Source: Eledone cirrhosa
Taxonomy: Eukaryota; Mollusca; Cephalopoda; Octopoda; Eledonidae
Assembly (NCBI GenBank): GCA_964016885.1
Contig: OZ024743.1
Span: 19,414,795 to 19,478,794, forward strand
Direction: 5' to 3'
DNA length: 64,000 bases
Within the stretch, counting starts at the first letter, position 1; the number at the start of each line of letters is the position of its first letter. Made by a program: the position numbers and the translations under genes. Of the stretch, positions 45,695 to 57,953 are shown in pieces. The notes under the pieces were generated by a model. The model did no database searches, was not told where the DNA came from, and worked only from the letters and a program-made list of their open reading frames with translations.

Positions 45695-47121
45695 TAGATA
45701 AATGCGCCAAAGCAACGTTCACAAGAGGAAAGTTGCTGAAGAGTTCAGACATTAATCTTGATCAGGGAAACGTGATAAGAGAACTTTATCAAGAAAAAAC
45801 TTACAAATATCTAGGTGTTTGTGAAGGAGACGGAATCAAGCACTCGACAATGAGGGAAAGGATAAGGAAGGAATGTTACCGCAGAGTAAGAGCAATCTTG
45901 AGAACAGAATTGAATGCAAGGAATAGGATCGATGCCATAAACACGCTTGCCATATCAGTAGTAACCTACAGTTACAATGTCATCAACTGGTCAAGCACAG
46001 AGATCCGTAGGCTCGATACAAAAATTCGAAAATTCTTAACCAGGCAAAGAATGCATCACCCTAAGGCAGATATAGATAGAATATATCTCCCTAGGAAAGA
46101 AGGAGGACGTGGGTTAGTCCAGTTAGACATTGCGTTGAAAACTGCAACAATTGGATTATCTACATATCTAAGGGAATCACATGATTGGATGATCAAACTC
46201 GTTTTGAAACACGAAAGCATCAAAAGATCATATTCCATTACAAAGGATGCACAGAGATACAGTAATGGACTACAAATTTCAGAAGTCCCATTTACTGCTG
46301 AAATGGAAAACACAGAAAAAGCAAAGCAGGTAAAAGTAACTGCAAATAAAGAACTGCTACAGAAACTGGCTAAGAAATGGCAAGAAAAGCCTCTGTATGG
46401 AAAATACCCAGAGCGAACTAACAATCCTGATGTTGACAAAACTTTAACTCATTAGTGGTTGGCATCCTCTGGACTGAAATCGGAGACTGAAGGACTGATT
46501 ATATCAGCACAAGATCAGTGTCTGCCAACAAAAAATTACCAAGCCAACATAATAAAAAATGGATGCAGCCCATTATGCCGTGTATGCAAAAAACAACCAG
46601 AGACCATTGGCCATATAATTGCAATGTGCAGTCCTATAGCTCCAACCGAATACCTAAACAGGCATGACAGGGCTGCACAATACATACATTGGATAATGTG
46701 TAAGCATTTTGACCTGCACCATCAAATGAATTGGTGGGAGCATCAACCACCTCCCATACTTGAAAAAGATCACATCTCAATCTTGTGGAACTTTAGCATC
46801 CAAACAGACCGAAAAATAGATGCAAATAGACCTGATATAATATTGAAGGACTTTAAAAAGAGGGTATGCCTGCTAATTGATATGTCCGTTCCAATAGACA
46901 AGAATGTATCTATAAAAACATTTGAAAAATTGAGCAAGTATAAGGACCTGGAGATAGAAATTGGAAAAATGTGGAAATTGAGAACTAAAACAATACCAGT
47001 GGTTGTGGGCGCTCTGGGAATGATACCTAAGGGGTCTAATGATTACTTATCGCAAATCCCAGGAAACCCGCGTATAGGAGAAATACAAAAGATAGTACTA
47101 ATGGAACTGCCCATATACTAA
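45691..47121 (+). pseudogene. R4-E ORF, RT thumb, CCHC and restriction-like endonuclease
   Basis: One frame is open from the junction: KIDKCAKATFTRGKLLKSS (just past motif C), YKYLGVCEGD (motif E), ECYRRVRAILRTELNARNRI, then a single TAG at 46453-46455. It resumes in the same frame with the CCHC motif CRVCKKQPETIGHIIAMC, ILWNFSIQTDRKIDANRPDI, LLIDMSVPIDKN (R-PD and downstream Asp of the endonuclease core) and IPVVVGALGMIPKG, stopping after MELPIY at 47119-47121. RT motifs 1 to C are missing by truncation. The near-intact frame suggests a young insertion. Confidence 0.83.
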
Positions 47122-47284
47122 GGAAGATTCTGTCAATATAAGTACATCACAAGTCTAAACACTAAAGATGCATGTGTGAGTATGTATGTTCTTTCTTGAA
47201 CATGGCGGACCTTGTTGTCTCTTGAGGTCACTGGTTGTGACTTGGTGATAACTCGTCTGAACATAAAGCAAGATAAATGCAACT

Positions 47285-47285
<1 letters not shown>
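45691..47285 (+). mobile_element. R4-E: 5'-truncated Dong/R4-like LINE in (AAT)n
   Basis: A copy of about 1.6 kb that starts abruptly at the AAT tract inside the RT domain and ends at another AAT tract, as expected when target-primed reverse transcription stops early. Its sequence is clearly different from R4-B/F, so it is another subfamily. It carries one nonsense codon only. The 3' end is AAATGCAACTGT then AATAAT. Confidence 0.8.

Positions 47286-47343
<58 letters not shown>
47286..47343. repeat. (AAT)n between R4-E and R4-F
   Basis: About 19 units. Confidence 0.95.
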
Positions 47344-47586
47344 TTTTAACATATTTAAATCATTTGTGAAATAACAACTCTTAGTACAAATGCTACGTAA
47401 AGCATCCGACTTGAGCCCCAAAAAAATTCGGACCCAAAATATATTGTTATAAGGCTCAAATATTCAAATATTCAACTTTGTATTGTACATTGTATATTCA
47501 AAAAAGAAAATGGCTATAAATGGGAGAAGAAGACCCCCCCCCCTCCTCTGTCTACACTATATAGAACAGCCAAACAACACCAATCT

Positions 47587-47800
47587 CACCGCCGCCACCA
47601 CTCCTTCATTGCTACCACCGCTACAACACCACCATCACTACAGTAATACGACCACATCACCACCACCACTGCCATCATTACTACCACTATCCCACCACCG
47701 CCGCCACCACTCCTGCATTGCCACCACCGCTACAACACCATCACTACAGTAATACGATCACATCACCACCACCACTGCCTCAGTATCGACATCATCACCA
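47587..47800. repeat. 109-bp tandem duplication in R4-F 5'UTR
   Basis: CACCGCCGCCACCACTCCT starts at 47587 and again at 47696; both units continue with CTACAACACCA, CACTACAGTAATACGA and CACATCACCACCACCACTGC. The second unit is followed by a partial third. Confidence 0.8.
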
Positions 47801-48476
47801 CCACTGTCTCAGTATCGCTACAGCCGCTATTCTCTCCCATTGCTTCCTGCTAGTTGCTGCCACCAGATTATAGAATTCCTACTAAAAAAGAGGAAGGCAT
47901 CAAAATATATAGATAGACTCAAAAGAAAAAAGAAAAAAACAAACATCAAAACCAAAGCAGCACAGCAACAACAGCAAAAAAAAGAGAAAAACAAACAGAG
48001 ATAAACAAAAACAAAAAGAAAACCGTAAAGAAAATAAGAATGAAGAGAGAAACAAGCGGACGGACAGAGAAGAGAAGGGAAAAACTAAGTCAGACATTCG
48101 AACACTACATTACAATGAAACTTATGCTTATTCATGTTTGGGGTTTTTTCTGCCTGTGTGTTTGTTTGTTTATTTGTGTTCGTCTACAGCGTGGTAATAA
48201 TGCCACACAAGAGCCAAGTGGAGCGGCGCAACCACCGGAGACGGTGAATCCACAGATGGTTATGTAACCATACATTCGCCAATCCTCGATAAGAGTGTTT
48301 AAATATTGAACCTAAAGAGTTCGAATAACGGTGAAATGGAGACTAGAACGTCATGTGACAGACTCTCACCCAACAGGTGCTCCCTGGCTCAGCAGCAGGA
48401 ACCTGGCTGTCAACCAAATACTGCTGGTGTCGGAGGAAGAAGAAGGAAAGGGACCAGAACCAACTGGACGAAATAA

Positions 48477-49241
48477 TTGAATAGAACTGTTATGCAATGT
48501 TACCTGAAAAGTAACCCCAAGGAGAGGGGCTATAGGAGACGGATGCATAACATCTGGAACGAGATTGGTCTATTTAAATTAGATGAACAAAAATTGGCCG
48601 GGCAGGCTCGGGTAATAAGAACTAATGGGTGGATAAGCGAGCTGGAACTGGAGGAACTGAGCAGAGAGATTATCTTGGAGATGGAGTGTGGAGTATGCCA
48701 GGCAAACGAGCCAGTGGGAAATGAAGGTGAAGAGGTCGAGAGAACGGAGGAACCACCCGAAGCAGACAATGATCTGAATCCTGAGATAAATGATACCTGG
48801 AACAGAGATACGGCCACTGAGGAGATGAATGCTGACAGGCTAGGACAAGATTCGGTTGACATCTTAAATTTAGTGGTAGATGAATTGAACAATGATAGTG
48901 GGAGACCTATGAACCTAAGATTTGTAGACAGGAAAAAGTTAAAAGAAACAATAGCTAAGGTAAACAAAGTCATCCCATACCTTGATGCGAGGAGCCTTCA
49001 CCAGTGCAACAATATCCTCAAAGCAACAGCAGATACGGTGAGGAAACTACTCGGTATAAAAGCGAGAGGAAACAACAGACAAGAAAGAGCAGAGCCTTGG
49101 TGGAAGAAACGACTGAGTGGTCAAATCAGGGAAATGAGAAATGACATTGGAAAGCTTGAGTCACTACTGAATGGGACACTAAAAAACATAGGCACTAAAA
49201 ATAGACTGGAAATAAAGTACAAACTAGGAGGAAAAAGCTAA
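48477..49241 (+). pseudogene. R4-F ORF, N-terminal part and linker
   Basis: 254 residues open from 48477 (MNRTVMQCYLKSNPKERGYR) through FKLDEQKLAGQARVIRTNGW, the acidic EEVERTEEPPEADND, and RSLHQCNNILKATADTVRKL to LEIKYKLGGKS, then stop. A TAA just upstream (about 48474) replaces a Glu codon of R4-B (NWTKE), so the true start lies further 5'. It shows that the R4-B split at 31171 is a frameshift, not a gene boundary. Confidence 0.75.
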
Positions 49242-49244
49242 ATA

Positions 49245-50185
49245 TTATCATAGAGGAACTGAAGCAACGCATTGTAGCAAAGAGTGCAATAATCAGGCGA
49301 TACGAGAACAGAGTCAGTCAGTATAAACAGAACCGCATGTTTGACAACAACCAGAAGATGCTGTTTGGACAGCTTGAGGGGAAAGAAAGAGGCAACGACT
49401 TGATCCCTGAGGCGGAACAAACTAAAACATTCTGGAGAGGAATATGGGAGCAGGATGTTAGACATAATGACCAGGCAGGGTGGATTGAGACAGTACAGAG
49501 GGAGATCGGTGAGCAGGGCACACCAATAAATTGATTTGAGTATCACAGTTGAAACTCTTAAGGGGGCAGGCCAAAAAAACTAACCAACTGGAAATCACCA
49601 GGCCCAGCTGGTGTGCAGGGGCATTGGATTAAAAATGTAACATCCCTCCACCCGAAACTGACAACCATGTTCAATGACTGCTTGATGTCAGGTGGGGTAC
49701 CAGAGTGGATGACAAAAAGGTACCACAGTTCTGATAATGAAAGACCGAATCAAGGGGTAATGATGTTACCAACTATAGATCTATCACATGTCTGTCCGTA
49801 ATGTGGAAAACTGTTGACGAGCATTGTGTCTGAGGAAATCTACCATCACCTCCACACAAACAACTTGTTACCGGACGAAGAGAAAGGATGCCGAAATAAG
49901 TCACGTGGTACAAAGGACCAGTTACTTATTGATAAGATGGTAATGGGGAATTGCAGGAGGAGACACACTGATCTTGCCATGGGATGGATAGACTACAGAA
50001 AGGCATTTGACATGGTGCCTCATTCTTGGATGACCAAAAGCCTGGAGATCTTCAAGGTGGCAGATAACATCAGACAGTTGCTGGGCAGGAGTATAGGGTC
50101 CCTGGGAGACAGAGTTGACATCAACTGGAGAATCCTTGGGAAGCGTGAAGATCAAGAGAGGTATCTTCCAGGGAGATCATTGTGA
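49245..50185 (+). pseudogene. R4-F ORF, RT with catalytic motif deleted
   Basis: Pieces: NNQKMLFGQLEGKERGNDLI, TNWKSPGPAGVQGHW (frame shifted), [38 protein letters not shown] (motif A intact). At about 50178 the sequence jumps from the start of motif B (CCAGGGAGAT) to a point after motif C: about 240 bp present in R4-B (32518-32755), including FMDD, are missing. This copy cannot encode an active RT. Confidence 0.8.
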
Positions 50186-51300
50186 TGAGGAGTGGTAAGT
50201 TGAGCAGAAGTAACGGAATCCAGAAACCAACAGGTGAGATGATAAAAGAAATTGACTCTGAGGAAGGATACAAGTATTTGGGCGTTCTGGAGGCTGATGA
50301 TATCAAGAACAAAAAAAATGAAGGAATTGAATACCTTCGGAGAGTAAGGAGCGTATTAAAGTCACATCTGAACAGTAGGAATGCCATAAGTGCAGTAAAT
50401 TCCCGAGCTGTGTCTATTATTATGTACAGTGCGGGAATTCTGAGATGGAATGTTGATGAACAAAAAGAAATGGGTAGGAAGACTGGGAAGCTATTGACTA
50501 TCTACAACATGTTCCACAAGAGGAGTGATGTTGATAGACTCTACTTAAGGAGATCTGAGGGTGGAAGAGGTCTTATCAGCATAGAGGACTGTGTTCATAT
50601 GGAGAAAAAACAACCTACACAAATACGTGACTGATAGTAAGGAGCCAATGCTCAGAACTGTACTGAAGGAGGGGGACAATAGGCCAGGGGATGTCCAAGG
50701 AGGAAATAACATCAAGGAGAAAGAGCAGCCTTCAGGAAAAAATCCCTTCATAGTACCTTCTTTGAGAAAACTGAATTTAGAGATCCACAGACATGGAACT
50801 GGTTGAAAAGAGGAAACCTTAAAAAGGCTACAGAAGGAATGTTAATGGCTGCGCAGGAGCAGGCCCTCAAAACGAAGTGGTTGAAAACACCACATTTACA
50901 AGGAGGAGGGCTAGCCCACTGTGCAGGATCTTTGGAGAGAGAGAGGAGACTGTGGCTCACATTGTATCCGAGTGTAAACACCTAGCCCAGACTCACTATA
51001 AGGGATGGAGACATGATGTGATGGGCAGGGTGACCCACAGGCACCTATGCAAAGTAAACATTTTACCACATTCTGAGAAGTGGTATGAGCATAAGCCAGA
51101 GTAGGTAATAGAAAAACGATCAGGTGAATGTGCTGTGGGATTTTAGGATACAGACGGACAAGAAACTGGAGCACAATAGACCTGACCTGGTGGTTTGGGA
51201 CAAAGAAAAAAAGATCGTGCCTGATTGTGGATGTGGCCAGCCCATTCGACACGAGAGTGCAAGAGAAGGAGAGGGAAAAAAATTAACCGATACCAGTACT
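50182..51300 (+). pseudogene. R4-F ORF, thumb, CCHC and endonuclease part, broken
   Basis: The 50182-50634 frame has KEIDSEEGYKYLGVLEADDI, LNSRNAISAVNSRAVSIIMY and HKRSDVDRLYLRRSEGGRGL. Later frames give CRIFGEREETVAHIVSECKH (the second Cys of the CCHC pair is Phe: CRIF against CRIC in R4-B) and VLWDFRIQTDKKLEHNRPDL before the frame is lost and N bases begin. Confidence 0.72.
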
Positions 51301-51500
51301 NNNNNNNNNNNNNNNNNNNNNNNNNNNNNNNNNNNNNNNNNNNNNNNNNNNNNNNNNNNNNNNNNNNNNNNNNNNNNNNNNNNNNNNNNNNNNNNNNNNN
51401 NNNNNNNNNNNNNNNNNNNNNNNNNNNNNNNNNNNNNNNNNNNNNNNNNNNNNNNNNNNNNNNNNNNNNNNNNNNNNNNNNNNNNNNNNNNNNNNNNNNN
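51301..51500. other. Assembly gap (200 N)
   Basis: Exactly 200 undetermined bases, a placeholder size; the true length is unknown. The 3' end of R4-F and any AAT tract beyond it would lie here. Confidence 0.99.
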
Positions 51501-51587
51501 GAAGAAGAAGAAGAAGAAGAAGAAGAAGAAGAAGAAGAAGAAGAAGAAGAAGAAGAAGAAGAAGAAGAAGAAGAAGAAGAAGAAGAA
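51501..51587. repeat. (GAA)n microsatellite after the gap
   Basis: 29 GAA units; the repeat may extend into the gap and have caused it. Confidence 0.95.
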
Positions 51588-54500
51588 TGATTTTCAATGA
51601 ATAATTATGTGCCAGCAATAGTACTTTTAAAGAACTGAAGTCTCCAGAATTAAATAAGATATAAAAGTCCATAACAAATAACACTATTTGTTGTGTGAAA
51701 TATGCGTGAAATACAGTTTTGTTAATCAAAGAATTAAAGAGTATGACGTTCTTTAATTCTTTTCTTTGACAATACGTAATAGCTTACTACATCTCCCCGT
51801 TCTTTTTGTATTTTATTTATACTGACGTAGAATTGCTGTAATGTTATTTACAATATATGGTGTTATTTAGTACAGCTTAAAGGAAATGGGTTTAATTTAG
51901 GCGGCTTATTTCCGTCCTATAATATATTTGTTTTCATTTTCTTTCACTTTTTTGCGTCCTTGTGTCTCCTTATTCTTTGTTTTTTTTTTATTTGACTTAG
52001 TTTTACACATCTTCTTTAACATGCACTAAACGACATCAATAATAATTGACACCACGCTATTTATAAAACATGTTAGGTCTATTATATACATAAAAAGTAT
52101 ATCAAAACTATAGTATATAATATTTATTGATGGTGTTTAGCTTTTTGTTAGCGCAGATTCCGCACGGCCATACGTTCAAAGGCATTTTCTTTATGACTAT
52201 CATGTGTTATTTTATGTTTTATAATATCTAAGGATTATATGTAAGATTTTTGTAAGATGTTGGAGTATGAATTAAGAGAAGTTGGCCGCTATTTTAAGAA
52301 GATCGAGTTTCTCCCTTGCTGGCTTGACCTGGTATTTTTATTGATTGTGAATTCTAGCTTCTTGGTAACTGCGATAACACAAAACCTATGGCCAGACGCT
52401 TTGCAGATGTGCCAATTTATCTATTCTGTTGTTTTTCTTTTAGACTTCCTATACCTAGCACTATATTGTCCTTATAATTTCGTTTTATGGCGGAGGATGT
52501 GATTTAAGTGGTAATTCTCTAATACTTCCGGCAGGTTGATCACTGCATTGACACTCCCATGTTGAATACATATAGTACAGTTATACAAGATGTTGAATTA
52601 TCAGAAATGTTGAATTCAGAAACGTATCTTCTTTCGGCTGCAGAGTAGATGAACTTACTAATAGATGCCTTAGTTGAATACATTTTGAAGAAAAATAGTC
52701 CACACATGACCACCACAACTATTTATACATGTAATAACTATGTTTATCCTTCCTGTATTCTTGCAACAATGCCTTGATCTGTCATTGAGGGACATGGCTG
52801 ATATTTGAGTTCGAAGAATTGATTAAAATAACAATCGTAGGTTAGAAAATAAGTCGATTCAATCGAAAATACATCGGTATTACAAAAAGATACTTTAAAA
52901 AGTAAGAATAATATTCAAATATGCTTGCGGTGAAACACTTCGGTAGCTTCTCCACCAGCTACAAATAGCAGCCGCATTCTCCAAATGTCTCTCTAATTTG
53001 AAAAAAAGGAACAATATCGTATTATATAGACCCGGAGGCACTCTAGTTGCGAAAAGAATTATATGTCAAGATTGGAGCATATTTCAACGTAGATCTAAAT
53101 GATAAACCCACAAATGGAACTAAGGAATAAAAACCCTAACAATTGCAGTGTCAACCATACACTGTTGTAGCAAATACCTGCCTATTTCATAAATATAAGT
53201 ACATGGTTATTATTTTTCATTACATACTCTCAATTAAGGAACAAAAACAAGCAAAATAGCATAAAAGCAACACACTAAGACGAGGTACTATATCAGGGCT
53301 TCGAGAGGAAATAGTAACCGTATAATGTAAATAGTAGAGAAAAAGGAAGAACCTTGCCGTACTCGATCTGGGAGAACAAGCAGCAACATGTTTCATATCA
53401 CATTCAATCCTGTTAAATTAAGGAATGGCACTGGGTAATGCAATCGTTGTTATGCGCGATTTCACCGTATTGTCACAGATAAAAGAATTTTGATCATATG
53501 TCAACTTCATTCGAGCTGAGTTGATTCTGAGCAACAAAGCCCAACAACCAAATTTTTCTCTGTATTAATAATGTTACTAAAGGATTAAGAGTACGTAGAT
53601 AAAATAAAGCTGTAAATGTACAAATAATATTTATATAAAACAAATTATATTATTTGAATACCCTTCTTTTTTCGATATATTCTTATTTACCTCAGATTAA
53701 ATTTAACAGAACAGAGCTATGATAAAAGACATTCTGTAAGTTATTTGGTATATTGCTTTTAGAAGAAAATTATCCAATTTGACTTTTTCAGTTTTTAGAC
53801 GATGTTTTGTTACGTATTTTACGAAGATTGCTGCTATCTCTAGTTTCTCGAGTGACCATCTTTTAAGGGTTGTATTCATCGTGTTGAAATATGCAGTTGT
53901 ATGTAGCGTAGAAGTTAATAGCACTATTTCAATTCAAGTTTACGTTGAACTTTATTTTAATTTACTTACTTTGATAATATCTTTCGAGAAGGCATAATCC
54001 TCACAACATAGCATTTCCTCTATTATATTTAAATAAATATATATATGGGTTCCTGCGATAAGTTGAAAAGAAATCAATACGTACGTATTCATTGCAATTT
54101 GTATTCTTCTGTACCTAATAAGACAATTTCCTTTGTGTATGAAACCCAACATGTTACAAGTTTATTGACATGAGCCGTGCAACCATTTCTGCTACAATAA
54201 ATACAAAAGATAATTATTTATAAATGTTTGATAATAAGTTTCCTTTAGAATGAATTGTGTCAGATTCTCTAAATTTCGAAATCAATCCTGGTTAAACTCA
54301 ATGTAAGCAACAGTGCTTAATTTTATAAAGTGATTTATATATGCCACCTTAGGGAACTATTATCGACTATCTATTCTTAACGGAAAGAGCGCCAGATTCG
54401 AAAATACATAGCCTTATAGCAGAAACTATAACAAGTCGGATAGCCTTATTAACATAACAACCCAATATACTGCAAAGTCTTTCCAATGGCTGTTAGCGAG

Positions 54501-54904
54501 GTTAACAAAAAGGGTTTTATGAGCGTGTACACTTACATATATCAACATCCATTTCACTTCCTTTGTAAAAACATTGAAAATAGGTGGAGTTGCTGAAGAT
54601 TTTAAAAAATAAAAGCTATGTATTTTGAGGTCTTCGATACTACTCAATTTATATTTTTGTAACTTATGTATTAGTATATTTCACAAATGCATATAAAGAT
54701 ACACAATCAATATAAGGATCCGAATGTTTGAAGAGTACACGAAAATGTATGTTTAAATGGTGGGAAGTAGTCTGACCAAGTCTAGTCATGGTAAGTTCAC
54801 CGATGCCAACTCTTCACTCTGAACTCTAAATGATCAAGTTTCATGAGGGGATATAACATGTAACCGTTGAAGTTTTCAAACATTAAATATAATATATATA
54901 TACA
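51588..54904. other. AT-rich non-coding stretch
   Basis: No gene supported. A short hairpin AAAGAATTAAAGA...TCTTTAATTCTTT sits near 51735-51765. One 81-codon frame at 52257-52502 (MLEYELREVGRYFKKIEFLP, with a hydrophobic C-terminal half) matches nothing I know and could be chance. Frames at 53703-54152 are also unrecognised. Confidence 0.45.
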
Positions 54905-54962
54905 CTAAATATAATTGTTTCTGCTTTTGGCACAAGGCCAGCAATTACCCAGTGTATTACGC
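54905..54962 (-). repeat. SINE S7, 3'-end fragment
   Basis: ATAATTGTTTCTGCTTTTGG, CACAAGGCCAGCAATTACCC, AGTGTATTAC: only the sense 3' end of the S1-type SINE remains. Confidence 0.7.
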
Positions 54963-55725
54963 AGCTCCGTCATCACGGCATTCTTGGTGGCTTCCACGAC
55001 CGGAAAACGGATGGTACTCGAGGATCCATGACTCATATTGAGGAGCTGTTAAGAAAAGCACGTAAAAAACATAAAATGACAGTAGAGAGCTGAAGTCGCA
55101 GTTATATACTACCCAGATATTATGTCACTGGTGACACTACTGACGTACCTCGGATATTTCTGCGATGTAATCGCGATAAGCCTTCCTTGCAAACAGATAG
55201 CTTTTAAAAAGGACGACGTCGTTTAAAAACTAAAATGGAATGATGTAAACTCTCAAACACATTTCCAATATCAAATGTTTCTTTATAAAAAGTTCACACT
55301 CGTTTATTTTAGGTTAATGGTGATATAAAACTATAAAATGAGCTTGAACATGTTTGAGTTTGTCTTGAAATGACGTCAGCATTTCTCGCAAATTGTGACA
55401 AACGTGCTCCGGAGATGTAGATCATCCCATAATGATCTATGACCAAAAGTTTTCGACTCCGAAATTTTACAATGTAGGAAAATACAAGAAGGTGTTGAAA
55501 ACAAATCATGCAGAATGATTGAAAATCCCAATGTAGTGAGAATGCGAGGAGGAAGAATCATTCAGATATTTGATGAAATGTCAGAAATTATATTTCTTTT
55601 TATATTTAAACTGAAATATCTTTAATTTTCCTTTCTCTCTCACTCCCGCTGTACCCCTCTCACACATATATACACAATCATACTTATCTCTATTTCTTCC
55701 CGTGTATACATGCACTAACAAACGT

Positions 55726-55792
<67 letters not shown>

Positions 55793-56224
55793 AATATTTC
55801 GAAGATTGTGTTTCGTTATTTCGTGGGCCGAAGTTCCGATTCTCGATAATTTATTTGTATATATATATATATATATATATGCATATGTGTGCTTATGTAA
55901 CTGGGTATATAAATATAAATGAAAATAGAGAAAATAGAGACATTAATGTGAGCAAGAAGCCAACAGTAATTCATAATATATAAGTGACTATTACGTCAAG
56001 ATGGAAAATATTTAACGTAAGATATGGGAAAATAATTCAATCTCAATTCAAAAAAAGTCAAGACAGAAATTTTATCCACAGATTTTGTTTAATCCAGGGA
56101 AAAAAACCAATAGAGTATTAACTCAGAATAAAATTAAGGGTAAATACTTATCCTTCAATTTGGAATAGTTGTCGTAAGGTTGCAATTAAATGCGTCCGTA
56201 GGCAGTATGCCATTTGAGCAATCG
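54963..56224. other. Non-coding with (CA)n/(TA)n tracts
   Basis: Microsatellites lie at 55727-55788 and 55856-55880. No gene is seen. Confidence 0.45.
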
Positions 56225-56286
56225 ATGCTCGCGCAGAGCAGAGTATATTATTATAGATAATGATATACTCTGCTCTGCGCGAGCAT
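56225..56286. repeat. 62-bp near-perfect palindrome
   Basis: Arms 56225-56254 and 56257-56286 pair at every position except one (T49/G62), leaving a two-base centre; the outer 24 pairs are unbroken. The right arm runs into SINE S8 (GCATAGAGTTACG, as in S6 GCATAGAGTTAAGG). Confidence 0.92.
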
Positions 56287-56428
56287 AGAGTTACGTCCCT
56301 TTACGATCTGAGTTCAAATCCCGCCGAGGTTGACTTTGCCTTTCTTCCTTCCGGGGTCGATAAAATAAAGTACCAGTAATGCACTGGGTAATGGCTGGCC
56401 TTGTGCCTAAAGTAAAAACAATTATTAC
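56281..56428 (+). repeat. SINE S8, plus sense
   Basis: From the tRNA-like GCATAGAGTTACGTCC through B-box GAGTTCAAATCCCGCC (about 56309-56324) and the common body to TTGTGCCTAAAGTAAAAACA then ATTATT. The head upstream of GCATAGAG is replaced by the palindrome. Confidence 0.82.
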
Positions 56429-56503
56429 AGATAATGAGGAATCAGTGATGCATCAAAACACAATTTATTAATATATTACACATGTTCTCCGACGATCAGG
56501 TAA

Positions 56504-56536
56504 AGGCAGGATCTGTAATAGATCCTGCCTAAATAA

Positions 56537-56589
<53 letters not shown>

Positions 56590-56607
56590 TGTGTGTGTGT
56601 GTGTGTG
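56504..56607. repeat. 11-bp hairpin followed by (GT)n
   Basis: AGGCAGGATCT at 56504-56514 pairs with AGATCCTGCCT at 56520-56530 (five-base loop). A short (TA)n and then (GT)n of about 55 bp follow. Confidence 0.85.
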
Positions 56608-57736
56608 AATAATTTGTTTTAGCCCGTGAGCGTATGTGAGCGATGTGCATTGCGAGCCAGTGTATCTGTGTTTTTATGTCACCAGAATTTTTATGTCACC
56701 ACAATTGGGCGTGCCTGTTTGTTATTACGAGTTCAAGTAGTCATGGATATTCTAATTTTATCCATATCTTACAATATTTAAGTAAATGAAAAATAAGGAG
56801 ATATTTCTATTCTAGCATTAGCTCGGTTAAGAAGAGATTTATTTATTAACTCAACTGGTTTCACCTAAATAATTCCCGATGATCCAGAAGATTACATTTT
56901 CTCGTAAGTATTTTTCACATTACATAGAAGACCATATCGTGTGGACACCATCATTCTGACGGCGGCACTTAATTTTACAAGAACATCCATAAATTCATAC
57001 CGATCAAACTACTTAAGAACTGCTACCAGGCCTATTAGTTCTGGATAGACACACACAGGCACAAGGACACACATACACCATTATATATATATATAGAGAG
57101 AGAGAGAGAGAAAGAGAGATGGCGGGGTATGTATAGATACATACAGAGGATGCAGAATGGGTAAAATAAATAAAAGTAAAGAACAATGTAAATTTACTTA
57201 TAAATATTACCAATTTATTAGTCGTTTTAGAAATTGATATTTATTTTTTGGGAGCACAGTAAATTGCCTTCATAGTTAATCAGAAAAGTAGGCCCACTTT
57301 AGAATAAACACATACATGAAAAAATATATATCTACATATAAAAACAGAGAAAACTAAATTGCAATAAGCATAGATACAAAAAGTAATATGCACGAGAAAG
57401 TATAACATAATAGTAAAAATATTTAACACAAAAAGAAAACTACCATTATCTCAAAGAAAATTGATAAAAGTAAAAAATGGAGATTCTATTTGATTAATTT
57501 CCTGCGTTGTGCTTGAAGAAATATGGTAATATTATATTTCCTTCTCTCTGTATTGTTGATAATGTACAAGAAATTGAGAGTGAAAACCTCAAGCAATTTG
57601 ATAAGCTACAATAACAAGCATGAGATAATTGTAGTGCTTATTACACATTCCCACACATACATAGCATTCATAGGAACAGAAATACATGAATATGTAAATG
57701 TAACTACATGCATATATACATACTTATACACACATG

Positions 57737-57785
<49 letters not shown>

Positions 57786-57862
57786 ATACATATATATACA
57801 CATATATATGTATATATGTATATATATTATATGTGTGTGTACATATATATATATATTATTAA

Positions 57863-57953
<91 letters not shown>

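Larger units (their letters stand above)
47344..51300 (+). mobile_element. R4-F: Dong/R4-like LINE running into an assembly gap
   Basis: Sister of R4-B in its coding part but with a diverged 5'UTR. It starts at the AAT tract and runs to the N block, with the 3' end missing or lost in the gap. Parts: 5'UTR (47344-48360, with a 109-bp tandem duplication and A-rich stretches), N-terminal ORF (48477-49241), RT (49245-50180, internal deletion) and CCHC plus endonuclease (50182-51290, broken). Confidence 0.78.

Noticed and set aside
51501..51587. (GAA)n as the tail of R4-F
   Set aside because: R4 relatives here end in AAT, and 200 unknown bases lie between, so continuity cannot be claimed.
52257..52502. 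81-codon frame with a hydrophobic half as a small membrane protein gene
   Set aside because: No homologue recognised, no splice or promoter support, and AT-rich DNA of this length yields such frames by chance.
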